64,000 nt of DNA from Branchiostoma belcheri (lineage: Eukaryota > Chordata > Leptocardii > Amphioxiformes > Branchiostomatidae): the NCBI RefSeq assembly GCF_001625305.1, contig NW_017804076.1, positions 1,778,594 through 1,842,593 on the forward strand, given 5' to 3'. Below, in pieces: positions 22,801 through 33,465 of this stretch. The notes below the pieces were generated by a model. That model saw nothing but the letters and a program-made list of their open reading frames with translations. It was not told the origin of the DNA and did no database searches. Numbering within the stretch: the first letter of the stretch is position 1; each line of letters starts with the position of its first letter. The translations under genes and the position numbers were made by a program.

Positions 22801-24416
22801 GGTTGCTTAATTTTTTTTCTGCAAAACTGAAAATGTCTCTGCAAAATACAGACTGGAGGTGGGTATTTCTAACACTGGTTAAGGTGTTTTTGAACACCTC
22901 AATCCTTGGTTGATAACTCTGGTACATGAAGGCATGACTATTTCTTGGTCTTTTCTGAGCTTGTATCAGGTACATGTACTTAGTAGTTGGTACGTCCACC
23001 AGTTTATTAGTCTTTTTGTACATCATGCATAGTCTGTCCAGACATAATTAATGACATTTTTTGCCTGTCTTCCAGTGACCCCCACTGTAAGTACTAAAGT
23101 GCTGATTACTGACAACAAATCATTGGTTCACTGACAGAAAGGATATTTGTTTGGCCTTGTCTCCCTCCCCGAGCTCCAGTAGTAATGACCCTGACACCTC
23201 CAGTGCCCGCAGGTTGTCAGGCTCCAGCTCTAGTGCCCTCTGGCAGAACTTCTGTGCAACTGCATAGTTGTAGCTGTCCATGGACTCCTCTGCCTGTGGA
23301 AACATTGAAGCACAACTTAAGCAACAAATCAAAGATTTCAGACATCTGGCGAGCATACAGTTTTCTTGGCTTTCTGAATCCCCCTATACTGATTCCCAGA
23401 CGGTTTGAAGACTTTTGACTTGTTGTTCTGCCTGTCAATTTTCTCACTCATGTGTTGTCAACTTACACTGACTGGACGACAGACAGACACATCAACCAAT
23501 GCAGCTTACTCACCCAAAACAATATGTCTGTATCTATTTAAAGTAATATGATCATACACTCTGTCTAAATACCGCAAATATCCTTCTTGTAATAAGTTTT
23601 TACAAGATCTTTAAAGCCACTCAATTAAATGTAATTTTCCAAAATCTGTTAGAACAGTGTGTATAATGACCCGCACCTTGTCCAGTAATTCATCTACTGT
23701 AAACTTGGACTTGGTTTTCTGTGCAGCAGCTTTCGTCTTCTTTTCCTCCAGTCTTTGTCCCTTGTCTGCTTTGCTGAGACCTGGAGCATCTGGATGATAT
23801 ATATATGGCAGCCATCATTTACTAGTACATGTAACATTACTAGTATATCATTCTCTATCTAAAGAATTTGTATTCATGAAATCAGTTGAGAGTCTTAGCT
23901 TAGTCTCCACCAGACTCCTTGGCAGGCTGACTAAATAAAAGAATAGAATCTGACTTAAGTTAAAGGGTACAGTGTACATAATTGACCAGGGGAGTTGGCT
24001 GGTCATAGACGATGGTAATAGTAGGACGAAATATATTTTGGCCTGCCATTACATTACAATTAACCAATTTTAGGCCCGGATTTCGACTATTTATTCAGCC
24101 TACCATGAAGTCTGGTGGATACATAAGCTAAGGATCATAAATTTTATGAACTTATGATGTATAATCGAAAATTCATTGCGACGATAACAGTTAGTAGTTT
24201 ATTATAATCAAAAACATACACATGGTACGCACAACGTTTTGTTCAAGTATGCCGTATTATGCCCCTTCGTTCAACGCATGAATTGACGAAACCTATACAC
24301 AATAGCTTGTACTAAGTTGTAGAGACATTGTTCGTAACGATCTTACTTGTCTGGTCTGATTTCTTCCCATTTTGATTCTTTCCTGCCTTCTTTTTTCTCC
24401 CACGTGTGCCTCCCAT
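19896..24416 (-). CDS. TPR-repeat assembly chaperone of ribosomal protein L4 (Acl4-like)
   Basis: Nine exons: 24416-24347 (ATG), 23789-23677, 23293-23147, 22607-22458, 22305-22202, 21729-21510, 21005-20883, 20621-20535 and 20081-19896 (TAA), giving 399 aa with all phases closed. The N-terminus is basic (MGGTRGRKKKAGKNQNGKK). TPR helices follow: AQKFCQRALELEPDNLRALE, CFGRAVELSPDEG, AIEECDTNPEAHLLMASFQL, MESAEKVLAGLLLEDDE and VWYLLGWLHYVQGE. The C-terminus is a strongly acidic Asp/Glu tail of about 35 residues. This order and the acidic tail match Acl4, the dedicated chaperone that captures nascent L4 and escorts it to pre-60S particles in the nucleus. The intron between exons 3 and 4 is of the U12 AT-AC class (separate entry). 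An ETS site lies directly upstream of the ATG. TEX10, another 60S factor, is the next gene. Confidence 0.85.
20160..20230. repeat. Dispersed repeat copy, inverted relative to 22885-22950
   Basis: Contains acagtcatgccttcaa and accaaggattgaggtgttca. The reverse complements (tgaacacctcaatccttggt, gaaggcatgacta) occur at 22890-22950, both in introns of the RPL4-chaperone gene. An inverted pair of this kind could fold back in the pre-mRNA. Confidence 0.65.
21085..21345. repeat. Dispersed repeat also present at 55300-55470
   Basis: Shares gcattttgaagggcat, tttttgtc, gtggcaaaat and caaatgacagaaaga followed by gatgctgactagaa with 55315-55465, in the same order. Both copies sit in introns immediately next to an exon. 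No reading frame is present. Confidence 0.7.
22608..23146 (-). other. U12-type AT-AC intron (539 bp)
   Basis: On the minus strand the intron begins ATATCCTTT exactly at the exon boundary (23146 downward) and ends TTCCTTAACCAGCGAAC at 22608. ATATCCTTT is the U12 donor consensus, and TTCCTTAAC is the U12 branch-point consensus, here about 10 bases from the terminal AC. No GT-AG alternative keeps frame: the nearby AG (ccag) leads to a stop or a frameshift. The AT-AC junction joins KAKQ to CFGRAVELSPDEG in phase 0, as expected for a TPR helix. Confidence 0.9.
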
Positions 24417-24440
24417 CTCTAACCGGAAGTGAACTGAAGT
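24417..24440 (-). promoter_or_regulatory. ETS-type promoter element upstream of the RPL4 chaperone
   Basis: CCGGAAGT at 24423-24430, less than 15 bases upstream of the start codon at 24416. A start-proximal ETS site is common in ribosome-biogenesis and other housekeeping promoters. Placement of transcription start is inference. Confidence 0.4.
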
Positions 24441-25154
24441 GACCGAGGCAAAATGACCTTTGACATGTTACACGGCAGCAAAACGTGTAGGACATAAAAA
24501 AGAAAACACAAACACTTCTCTTTCTTTCCTAAAACCATAAAAAATGTATACATGACAAATTTTATTCATTACATATATTTAACAGTATAACGTTAAATTT
24601 CTCCGTAGTTGTATTCCTTTCAATGGGAATTTTAAGGGACATAAACAAGCAGTTGCATGCGTTCTTATGTCCGACCAGAGTTTCTTGTACGATTTTGTAT
24701 CGATGGACACCCCCAGACGCAGGGCTTACAATTCTGGCAAGAAAAGTATGCCGGAAAATCTCGCTATATCAGTGAACAGAGGTTTCCAGTCGGTTTCCGA
24801 CCCTTGGGTATTGTCTGTTGTCTCTCCAACTTGGGTTGAAACTGTTAGCCTTCAAAATATTGACCTGTCCTTGGTCCTGAACTGGTCATCAGATGTTATT
24901 TCACACTCCACACATATTTGGTCACAATTACACAACGGTCATCTCTTGTAGCATTTTTTGAAACATCTCTTTACTTCACCCTTCACAGTTGTGAAAACTT
25001 AAATAAAACGGGGCCTGCAGGCCGTTTTGAGCTCATAAATAAAAATGGTTCCAGCAAACAAACAAATAAACCAAAACAAAGGCTAGAGTCAGTGAAATTT
25101 TATTAGGGTTGGTCAGGAAATCAGAAACATTTTTTTCTAGGCCTTGAATTTGAG

Positions 25155-25160
25155 TTTATT
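25155..25160 (-). terminator. Candidate polyadenylation signal of TEX10
   Basis: AATAAA on the minus strand, about 315 bases beyond the TGA at 25474. A second AATAAA lies at 25099-25104. Either could serve. No other gene is seen between here and 24440. Confidence 0.4.
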
Positions 25161-25473
25161 TGGATCCACAATTAGCATACATATCATGGTTTGCATACAT
25201 ATCAATGTTGGAAACTATCATGTCTAAAATTTGACTCACATCATACTGGTAAACATGCCAAGTTATTTGCAATGTTGCAACTAAAGTTGGCTAAGCTGCA
25301 CATTTTTATGACTTTTCTGCAAATACATTTTGAAAGTGAAAATATTGCTTCTCTCAAGTTAAGACTACATATCTTTAATTGAGGTTGTCAGTTGTTATAA
25401 TACATAATCTGAACAATCCCTTTAGTACATGTATTTATGTATGCACATCATATGCATATTATGTGTATAAAAA

Positions 25474-28400
25474 TCATTTGATCAAGGAAGCCTGGTACAC
25501 CATAGATGACAGGAGCTTTTCATTTTCATCTTCTCTCAAACACACCTGAAATCATATAAAAAACACATAAATACAAGAATAAATGCTTTAAATACACACA
25601 ATACTAGTAAATAAACAATACATACCTTGTATAGTCATTGATAAAAATTTAGATAAAGCTCAACTGCATCATCCTAAATCAATTTTTATGGTAATAGACA
25701 AATAATGAAAAACATATGTATAAGATGTGGAAACTTCTTCAAATGTGAGACCAGTAGTTGGCACACTATGGTTCTTACCATGACGGTGCCTACCACCCTC
25801 TGCAGTACTCCTGTCTGCTGCAAGGGGCGCTGCAGCTCTGGTGTTTGCATGAGCTTCAGTAACACCTTTGCTACAGCCTCTGTATTACACCTTTCTGTGC
25901 CTTCTACAAAACAAAAAAAAATATACTAGACTAAGTGTTGCAGGAGGAACTAAGGTCTAAGGTAAGGTAAGACTAAGTGTATAAGTCCTTAAGTGTATAA
26001 CATCTTAGAGGCTGTCATATTTGTGCAGTTCCGACACAAAATTAGAAAATGCTAGGAAGTGCTTCAATATCACAGCAATATCTTTGCAGCAAATTTAGTA
26101 TTTGAGGAATGCATGTACATGTATATGCACATTTGTCCATAAAGTCAAGTAGCCCATACCTTTAACAAATGCTTCGATATGCTCGAGCCATGACTGAACT
26201 ACACCTTGGCTGCTGGCCATGGTCTGCAGCGCTGCATGCAGCAGCTCCCCCTGCCAGTTTTCCTCAGCAACTTCAGTCTCTCTATCAGAAACAGGTATCC
26301 TACTGTTAAGTCGAAGTGTAAGGTTTTAAAACTTTTTTAAGAACACATTATGCTTTTATAGTCTAAAATATTGTTCTCCATGTAGGGGACTGATTATGAA
26401 TGATAATGGTACCTGAAAATTGATTTTAGACGGATATATTTTCATAAATGTGTATCAGTATCCAATAATCAGTATACTCACTTATGTATGGATAGGTCAA
26501 GGGCAGCCCAGCAGCAATGCATGATGGGAGTCATCAACTCCTTCCTGATCTCTGTCCCAGGGTGCAGGAGCATAACCATGGCAACCAGTACTGCATACAG
26601 CGTGTCCATGGGCAGAGTGTGGAACATTCCCTGCGCATGGTTTACAAAATCAGTCAGCACCATTTTACATTGCACACATGCTTTAAAAGCAATCGCACAC
26701 TCAGGCCAATTCCATCATAATTTCTCACTTGTTATCACACACACAAAAATTGATTGGGCCACGTGCAGTCCCAAATAGTGCCAGTTACAGCCAAGTTGGA
26801 CAAGTATTTGGTTTAGGCAAGTCCCTTAATGCTTACGTTATGGGGAAAAAAACGGGACTGAGAAAAAGCAGCTGTTATGAGCAGATGACCAAATAGACGC
26901 AACACGTTCCCAACACGTAACTCTTACCAAGTATCTCTCCAGCACTGCTCCCACCACCTTCCATACTTGATCAGGACTGGAAAACTGCAGCAGGCATTCA
27001 CAGGTGAACTGGAGGAGAAAGAATACATCAACATCACTGATACATTTTCTGAGCCCTGTCTTCAGTCATGATACATGTACTTCAAAGAATGCAGGATAGA
27101 TTTTCATACAGCTGCTCATAAGTTGCATAAGTTGACTATCAGTATCATATTCAAAATGAAGGAAATTTCTTTTATGATGATAAGCCAATGTGCATTATGA
27201 CACCATAAATGCCTTTCTGCTTATGTGTAAGAAATGTTCCGGGCCCATAAAAACACACTCACTAACCTTGGCGAGAGCCTTCTGTCTATGCCTGAGTTCC
27301 AGACTAACACAGGAGATCTGTGTTCTACAGCCCGGAACCCAGACGTCTGGCCTTGATGTCTCTTGCTGTAAATCCTTCAGTTCCTCTACTGAATGACCTG
27401 AAACAAGGATTCATGACTGGATGTTAACTTACAAAATAACAATGACAAAAGACCAAACAAACCTATTAGTTTATACTACTGAACAACTGCATCAATAAAA
27501 GCAACATTTGAGGCAAATTTTCAGTACATGAGCCATACTCAGCCTCATTATCTAAATACAAAAGGCACATGGGACTATGTACATGTTTAAGGTGGCAAGG
27601 TGGTCTTGTGGTGTAGGATTGTTGACTCAGAATCTGAAGGTTCTGGGTTTGAATCCCTGGCAGGCCTCAGTACTAGTATTGTGCTATTGGGAAAGGCACT
27701 TCAATCTTGATACATCTCCATAAATAAACAAATGGTTTTTATATCAATTGGTATTCATGTTTTAGGTATGGATACTTTCAAACTGTTTTCCTCACCTATC
27801 ATAAGAGACATAAGAAAACTGAGAATTCTGGGAGTGTCAACTGGTGGTGTCCCTTCTTCACAAACAGCCATAACAGGTGACCTGAGTAAAGAAACATGAA
27901 GTAAACATCACAGACTACTTTAGCCTTTTGACAATTCAAAAGAAGAAAATCTACTGATCAAATTGTATCAGCTGCTCCACTGTCAAATGCAACATGACAA
28001 GTTAATATGTTTGTTGCTTACAGTCAGCCATCTGAAATATAGTTGCAAGGGATGCTGTGATAGGTCTTTATTCCTCTTTGCAGTTGTGTAACAAACACAG
28101 GCTACCTACCTTGCCAGTAGAATCTGCACAAGGTACTCGACCACAGGAACTCCCACTTCCCTCTGTCTGCAGGCCTGGGACAGTGTGGACAGTTTGAGGC
28201 CCCCTAGCAGGGGCAGGTGGTACAGCAGCTGCACCAGGTGCCTCTGAAGAGGTGGTGAAAGAGAGCACAGGAGTCCACCTACACCTGTAATTAACAAAGG
28301 AAATATTTGTTTATGGCATCTCTTATTCCCGGGTATCACACAAAATTTGGTTGGGTGGTTAACACTTTGAGTCAAGAAATAGTCTACACAAATGTACACT

Positions 28401-31400
28401 TGGAAATCAAGGAAGAAAAGAATTCGAAGGAAGGAAGGAAAGAATGAAGGAAGGAAGGAAGAAAGGAAGGAAGGAAGGAAGGAAGAAAGGAAGGAAGGAA
28501 ATATGCATGAAAGATTAACATATTACAACACATCATACCATAGATGTTTTGAAAGTTTGCCATCAAGTTTTCCACCATACAGGAGTGCCCCCTTGTGGCT
28601 GCAGACTGAACCACATGCAGGACCTCCTCAGTCTGTTGCTGATTGGCTGTATCCATGGTAACCAGATAATGTGGCAGGGACGCCACCCAATTGGTCAGGA
28701 CCTCACTCCTGAAGGGAAAATGGTTGTAATGAATACATACATTTACTCAATAAATCATTTTAATCTGATATCATTACAACCTGGTTTCATTACAGCCATA
28801 AATTTTTTAAATCTAATTTCGCGGCAGCAAAAGTTTGCGGTCTGACTATGGAAGTGTTCACAGAACTATACAGTATGTTCAAGGTGGCAGCAGCTGCTGG
28901 AAAAAGAAAGTCGGCGAATTATTTCTTCAGTCCACAGTAATGATAACTTCATGATACAGAATACAGAAGTGACCATAAAAACTACTTAATAGAAAAGTAC
29001 CACAAAAAAATTGTGATTTAGAGTAGATGAAACATTTGTTCTCACTTCTGTAGACCTGGATCTCTCTGTAGGTATGTCTGTGCCAGGAAGTGAACTATCT
29101 GTTGTCTGGTCCTGTCTGATATCTCTTCAGACTGGTAACAATTGTGTACTGCTGTTAACAAGTCCTCACAAAGGTCTGAAGAAAAATAAAGATATACAAG
29201 TTAATGAGGCATGTTCACTTGTGCTCAGTGCCTAAGAAAACTATAATGTATATAAAAAGACAGATATCAAAATATCTGAGTTCATGTAAGCCATGATATA
29301 AAAGTTTTGGACACAATTACATCATTCTGCAATTTTTCTCTCTTTCAAACACACACACAAAACCTTACTAGTAGGCTTTCACAAGAAAAAATGGTAATTG
29401 ATACATTCTAAATTAGCAATATTTACTAAATGGTGGCAGTCAGTTACTCTTCTATGAACCAACTTCCATGCAGTTTATTTTTACTGCTCATTTATCTAAC
29501 AATAAATAGCTACTTTACCATAAATATAATGTTTAATATATCTTCTTGATATCCCCATAATGCTTAGTTCACAATGGTATGGGATATGTGAGCTCAGCAT
29601 AACCAAGTCATACTTCAACATTAATATATCAAACAATATAAACAATAAGAAGCCACCTTGTTTTGGAAGCACCTTGATGACATGTTGTATGACCCTAAGG
29701 ACATTCTCCATGTGATCAGCTGAGTTGTCATCCACATCAGACAGACAGCTAACCAGGTAATCAAACACTGTGTCCAGCCACTCTGCTGCAGTACCATCAC
29801 TGTCTGCTAGGACACATCAACAAGAGACAAGTAGTTAACCTTTAATGTTTGTTAACCTTTGCAGAATCAATCAAGGAATGAAAAAAGAAAACATATTGTT
29901 CTGGCTCCATTTTAGCTCCATTTCTTCTCCAAAGAAATAAGGCCAATGACCAGGACTGGATGGCTGTCACCATGGTAACTGGATCTGTACCCTGTGGTGT
30001 TGGGTTACATTAGGTAGCAAGTGGCAGGACAGAGTTGGAGGGGCTGGTAAATGTTAGATAGATATTTTGTTGTATGTCTCATTGTTAGAATTTATGTCTG
30101 TACATGTGTTTATCATATTGAAGAAAAGGCTAGTAAAAAAGAGAAGTAAAAAGTATGTATTACACTAAATGTAACTACTGATTTTTAAAAATACTCAAAA
30201 CACAATATCAAGTGATACATAGCTAGTTTTGAAGGATTAAATCAATTCAATGAACATAATTCTGGTTGATTAAAATTGCATACCTTGTTCAAGGCTGCAT
30301 GTCATGACATCACAGATGCTCAAGTTCATTATCAGGGATGCCTGTACATTGGTCCCTCCACTCTGATCCCTCTGCGGCCCCTTTCCTTTCTTGGACTGTT
30401 CCATGACCATATATGGAAAGCCAGACATCAGATGAAGGTGGATGTTCTTGTATTGGTGTAGGAATGACGTCTAGAAATTGAAAAAAATAGGTTATGTTTT
30501 TACATTTATATATATATTGCGTGTTTACGTACCCGACTTGTAACGGCTACCCCGAGGTATGGCACCCAGGCTACATCTGGAGTTGAACAGTCGAAAATTT
30601 AATTGAGAAAGTGCAATTTTTTTTCTGTTGGAAATTACAGCTCAAACATGTATCAAAGGCATCCCTATGAAACCTACCTTTGTCGGGTCTTGCTGTTTGT
30701 CTTGTTCTCTGTGTTGTAGACATTGCCAGAGTAACCCCAGCACATCTAACACCCCCTGTAACAGGTCACTGACGTCAGCACGTACCAGGGACTGCCCCTC
30801 ACCCCCTGGGGAGCCTTCCACCCACGTCTCCAGTAACAGGGGGAGCAGGGACTCCGCAAACTCACGCAGACTGAACAGTGAGGCTGTGCTGGGGGTTTTA
30901 CTCCTGTAAAAATTCAACAGTTACAATTGAATACAGGAAAGAAAAACAAGTGTCCAGTAACTCCATAAACAGTCCTGTAGACTGAACGATGAGGCTGTGC
31001 TGGGGGTCTTACTTCTGTAAAAATTCAACAGTTACAACTGATTCAATACAATTGCAAGTTCTTAGTCTGTAAATATTTAACAATTAAAATTAAATACTAA
31101 AGTACAGGACAGAAAAAAAGTCTCTAGTAACGGGGGCAAGAGAGATTCTGCAAACTCCTGAAGACTTTGCGAAGAGGCTGGGCTAGGTGTATTACTTCTG
31201 AAAAAATTCAACTGTTAAAATTGAATACAGTGTACCTCAATTCAGCATTATGCTGAGTTTTTTTTCATGATGAATAAACCATCACTAAACTATTTCTGGA
31301 AAATAATCTTTGTAGATTTTCTGATTGTTCATAAGCTGTTCTGTTCTTTGTGTACAACCTTCAGCTCTTTGTGTATTTTCAAATCTTCGTGGACTTTGTT

Positions 31401-32694
31401 GTTTTGAAAAACATAAATGAACCTACCCAATAAGGAATCCTGTAGAGCTGGACGATGTACTGTAAGGAAACACTTGCACATACAGAGGCCTGCTCCCATC
31501 AAATATCTCATCCACAAAACCTTTCTTCCCCACATCTCCAGTCTGCCTATCCCCAGTACTAACACTCTCTGATAACATGGCCTTCAGAAAGTGGTGAAGT
31601 CTGTTCAAAACTTTGCTTCTCCATTGTAGGGATGTTAGTTTACTGTTTGGGTTGACGGACAGTCTATGACTTGAAGACGTTGCATCTTTCTTTACTCCTT
31701 TGTCCTTCATACTCGAGATTTGTCCGACGAAGTTGGTCAGGATTTGTCCGCTTCTTGACGTCAAGAGAGAGGGGAAGTGTTCCAGGCACGCGTCAAGCAC
31801 CGTGAGCGAATCGTGGCGGATGTCTTCAAAAATGTGCGTCATGGCGCAGCACAGGTGTGCGGTGATCAGAGGGAAGAAAGGAGAGATCTGATTGGTCGAG
31901 GCCTGGCTGAAGGTGTGGCATAACAAGCCAATGGCGGCTTTTCTGACGACGGGATCCTTGTCGACGAAGAGTTCAGAGCATTTCTCGAGGACCAGGGAGA
32001 GGTGGGCGGGAATGGCCGCGGGATGTCGGACTAGGAGGTCCTTGAGTCCGGTGACGGCTTCGTGGCGTACTGATGCGCTGTAGTGGTTACACTGGGTCAG
32101 GAGATCCTGAAACAAAACAGGTCCTTAGGTCTAAGATAGCCAAAATAGAAAAAAAATCCCTACCCATCAACCCTAGATTTCTCAGGACTGAAACTAGAAA
32201 CACAACCTAAATTTTTCTCAAGGCCTTACAGCAAGAAAACGTATATATATAAAGGATCTGACGGTCCAAAAATGAAGAAAATTTACAATGAGAACCTAAA
32301 TTAATGTCTGAATCACCAGATTCAAGTTCCTTTCTCATATATACAGTACTGTACTTTTAATCTCCAAGCAGATCCTAGTATAGGGTGGCAAAAGACAACA
32401 AATTGGTCAGGCAGTATCCATTGGCCAGAGAGGGCCCAATACACCAACCTGGCCAATTTACTAGTCTTTTGCCACCCTAGGATCTGCTTGGAGTTTATTT
32501 ACCTTAACGTTCTGTTGTTTGAAGTTGGTCGGCTGGGAGGCGTCAGTCTTCAGCTGGTCCGGCAGGTGGATGGCCTTGGACTTGAAGCTGGTGTCCGTCA
32601 CGTTGTCGGCCTTAGGCAGCTTCTTCCCCACCTTCAACTTGACCTTGTTGAAGTCCGCCCGCTTAGCTTTCCTCTTCTTAGCACTCTTGGGCAT
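25474..32694 (-). CDS. TEX10: TEX10 (IPI1 family) ribosome-biogenesis ARM-repeat protein
   Basis: Fifteen exons: 32694-32503 (ATG), 32106-31427, 30903-30678, 30470-30284, 29806-29657, 29175-29046, 28708-28539, 28284-28110, 27881-27796, 27397-27267, 27008-26928, 26630-26482, 26281-26160, 25903-25779 and 25545-25474 (TGA). The total is 891 aa, with every phase consistent; human TEX10 is 929. The N-terminus is basic (MPKSAKKRKAKRADFNKVKL), followed by the family motif LKVGKKLPKADNVTDTSFKS. Exon 2 carries the conserved helical core: LLTQCNHYSASVRHEAVTGL, VDKDPVVRKAAIGLL and IFEDIRHDSLTVLDACLEHF. The rest is helical repeat sequence. TEX10 works with PELP1 and WDR18 (yeast Rix1 complex) in late 60S maturation, in the nucleolus and nucleoplasm. 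An untranslated exon probably ends at 32857. Decayed copies of exon 3 lie in the intron at 30957-31197. Confidence 0.93.
27590..27725 (+). mobile_element. tRNA-derived SINE (plus orientation) in a TEX10 intron
   Basis: The tRNA-like head (ggtggcaaggtggtcttg, B-box-like gggtttgaatccctgg) is followed by attgggaaaggcacttcaat, the same body word as at 6190-6312. Cloverleaf pairing is degraded, so it is not a functional tRNA gene. Confidence 0.7.
28420..28503. repeat. (GGAA)n microsatellite
   Basis: A run of ggaa/gaaa units about 80 bases long, 30 bases past the donor of TEX10 exon 28708-28539. The proline/serine/phenylalanine-rich reading frame across it is a product of the repeat. Confidence 0.9.
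29955..30025. repeat. Inverted fragment of the gttaccatggtgaca repeat
   Basis: Contains tgtcaccatggtaactgg and ccctgtggtgttgggttaca, the reverse complements of words in the copies at 12.6-12.8 and 16.0-16.2 kb. Located between TEX10 exons 4 and 5. Confidence 0.65.
30957..31200 (-). pseudogene. Two decayed tandem copies of TEX10 exon 3
   Basis: Upstream of TEX10 exon 3 (30903-30678) lie two partial copies of its first 60-80 bases with adjoining intron: 31014-30957 and 31197-31122. Each keeps an acceptor-like ag in the right place and opens in the same frame (SKTPSTASSFSLQD; SNTPSPASSQSLQEFAESLL). Neither has a splice donor at its end: the second runs into a T tract after LLET. They look like failed exon duplications. 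Inclusion in mRNA seems unlikely but is not excluded. Confidence 0.65.
32362..32493. mobile_element. MITE with ctccaagcagatccta inverted repeats
   Basis: The left end ctccaagcagatcctag and the right end ctaggatctgcttggag are a near-perfect inverted pair; gggtggcaaaagac / gtcttttgccacc continues the arms. The total is about 132 bases. It ends only 10 bases from the donor of TEX10 exon 1 (32503). A relative lies at 7667-7785. Confidence 0.85.
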
Positions 32695-32849
32695 CTTGGG
32701 TCTTCTGAAAATGAGATCTTACTCTTTAATAGTGGCTCGAAAATTTTCAAGAGTAACATGTGCGAACGTGTGGGGAGGGGGGCAATCTAAACATCGAATT
32801 CAAAGCCAATTAAAGCGCTTGGTGTGTCTGAAAAAGCTACAAATAAACA

Positions 32850-33465
32850 GCCTTACCTTCAGTAGAATTTACTTTGTAAAGAAAGCAGAGGAAGAGTTCA
32901 GAAGATTGACTTTATCGGCTATTTTACGAAGCATGTCCGATTTCGTTTTTACTGTAGGCAGCCATTTTGGATGTCAAAGGTTACATGGACGAAACCACTG
33001 TTTGAAAAGAGCTGTAAATAAAATTATGTTATTACATCTGTAAAATACAATAATGCATTGATATGTGAGGTTTACGTTTTCTTCTTATCCTTTATCCGTG
33101 TTTTTTAAACACAGTGAGGAAGCTTGGCCTCTGCAAAATCTAAATCGCAGGACTTCCCTGCAAGATTTGCGATTTGGAAGTCCAAGATGGCCGCAACGAC
33201 CAAAACAAAGCCGACGTGGAACTTTTCCGGAGAAAATTTCGGACGTTTTTCCTGTATTTGAGAGAACTGGGCCGGAGTTTCACAATTTTTCCATTCCAGT
33301 AATGTTTTTTAACAGGGAGAACCCGGTCTGAGAGTTTTATGAATGCAGATTCCGTTTATTTAGTGGATTTCTGTAGCTGAGTATTTATTTTTGAGGGTCC
33401 GCCCCCCTCCCACGACCATTTTAGATTTTAAGTTTTGAAGTAGTTGAGTTTCCGTGGACGACGAT
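32850..33465. promoter_or_regulatory. Shared (bidirectional) promoter region of TEX10 and SWEET1
   Basis: TEX10 (minus) and the SWEET gene (plus) start head to head: a TEX10 5'UTR donor is at 32857 (gaag|gtaagg) and the SWEET ATG at 33464. Two YY1-like motifs lie between them: gccattttgga near 32958 and caagatggccgc at 33184-33195. There is no TATA box at a convincing position. If transcription starts before 33187, the SWEET 5'UTR contains a 24-codon upstream reading frame (33187-33261). Confidence 0.5.

Noticed and set aside
23130-23146. GT donor options (tct|gtcagt, tca|gtgaac) after RPL4-chaperone exon 3
   Set aside because: Both break the frame or hit a stop with every AG acceptor near 22610; the AT-AC pair fits exactly.
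28384-28686. 100-codon minus frame rich in Leu-Pro-Ser-Phe
   Set aside because: Its first part is TEX10 exon 28708-28539; the remainder is translated ggaa microsatellite.
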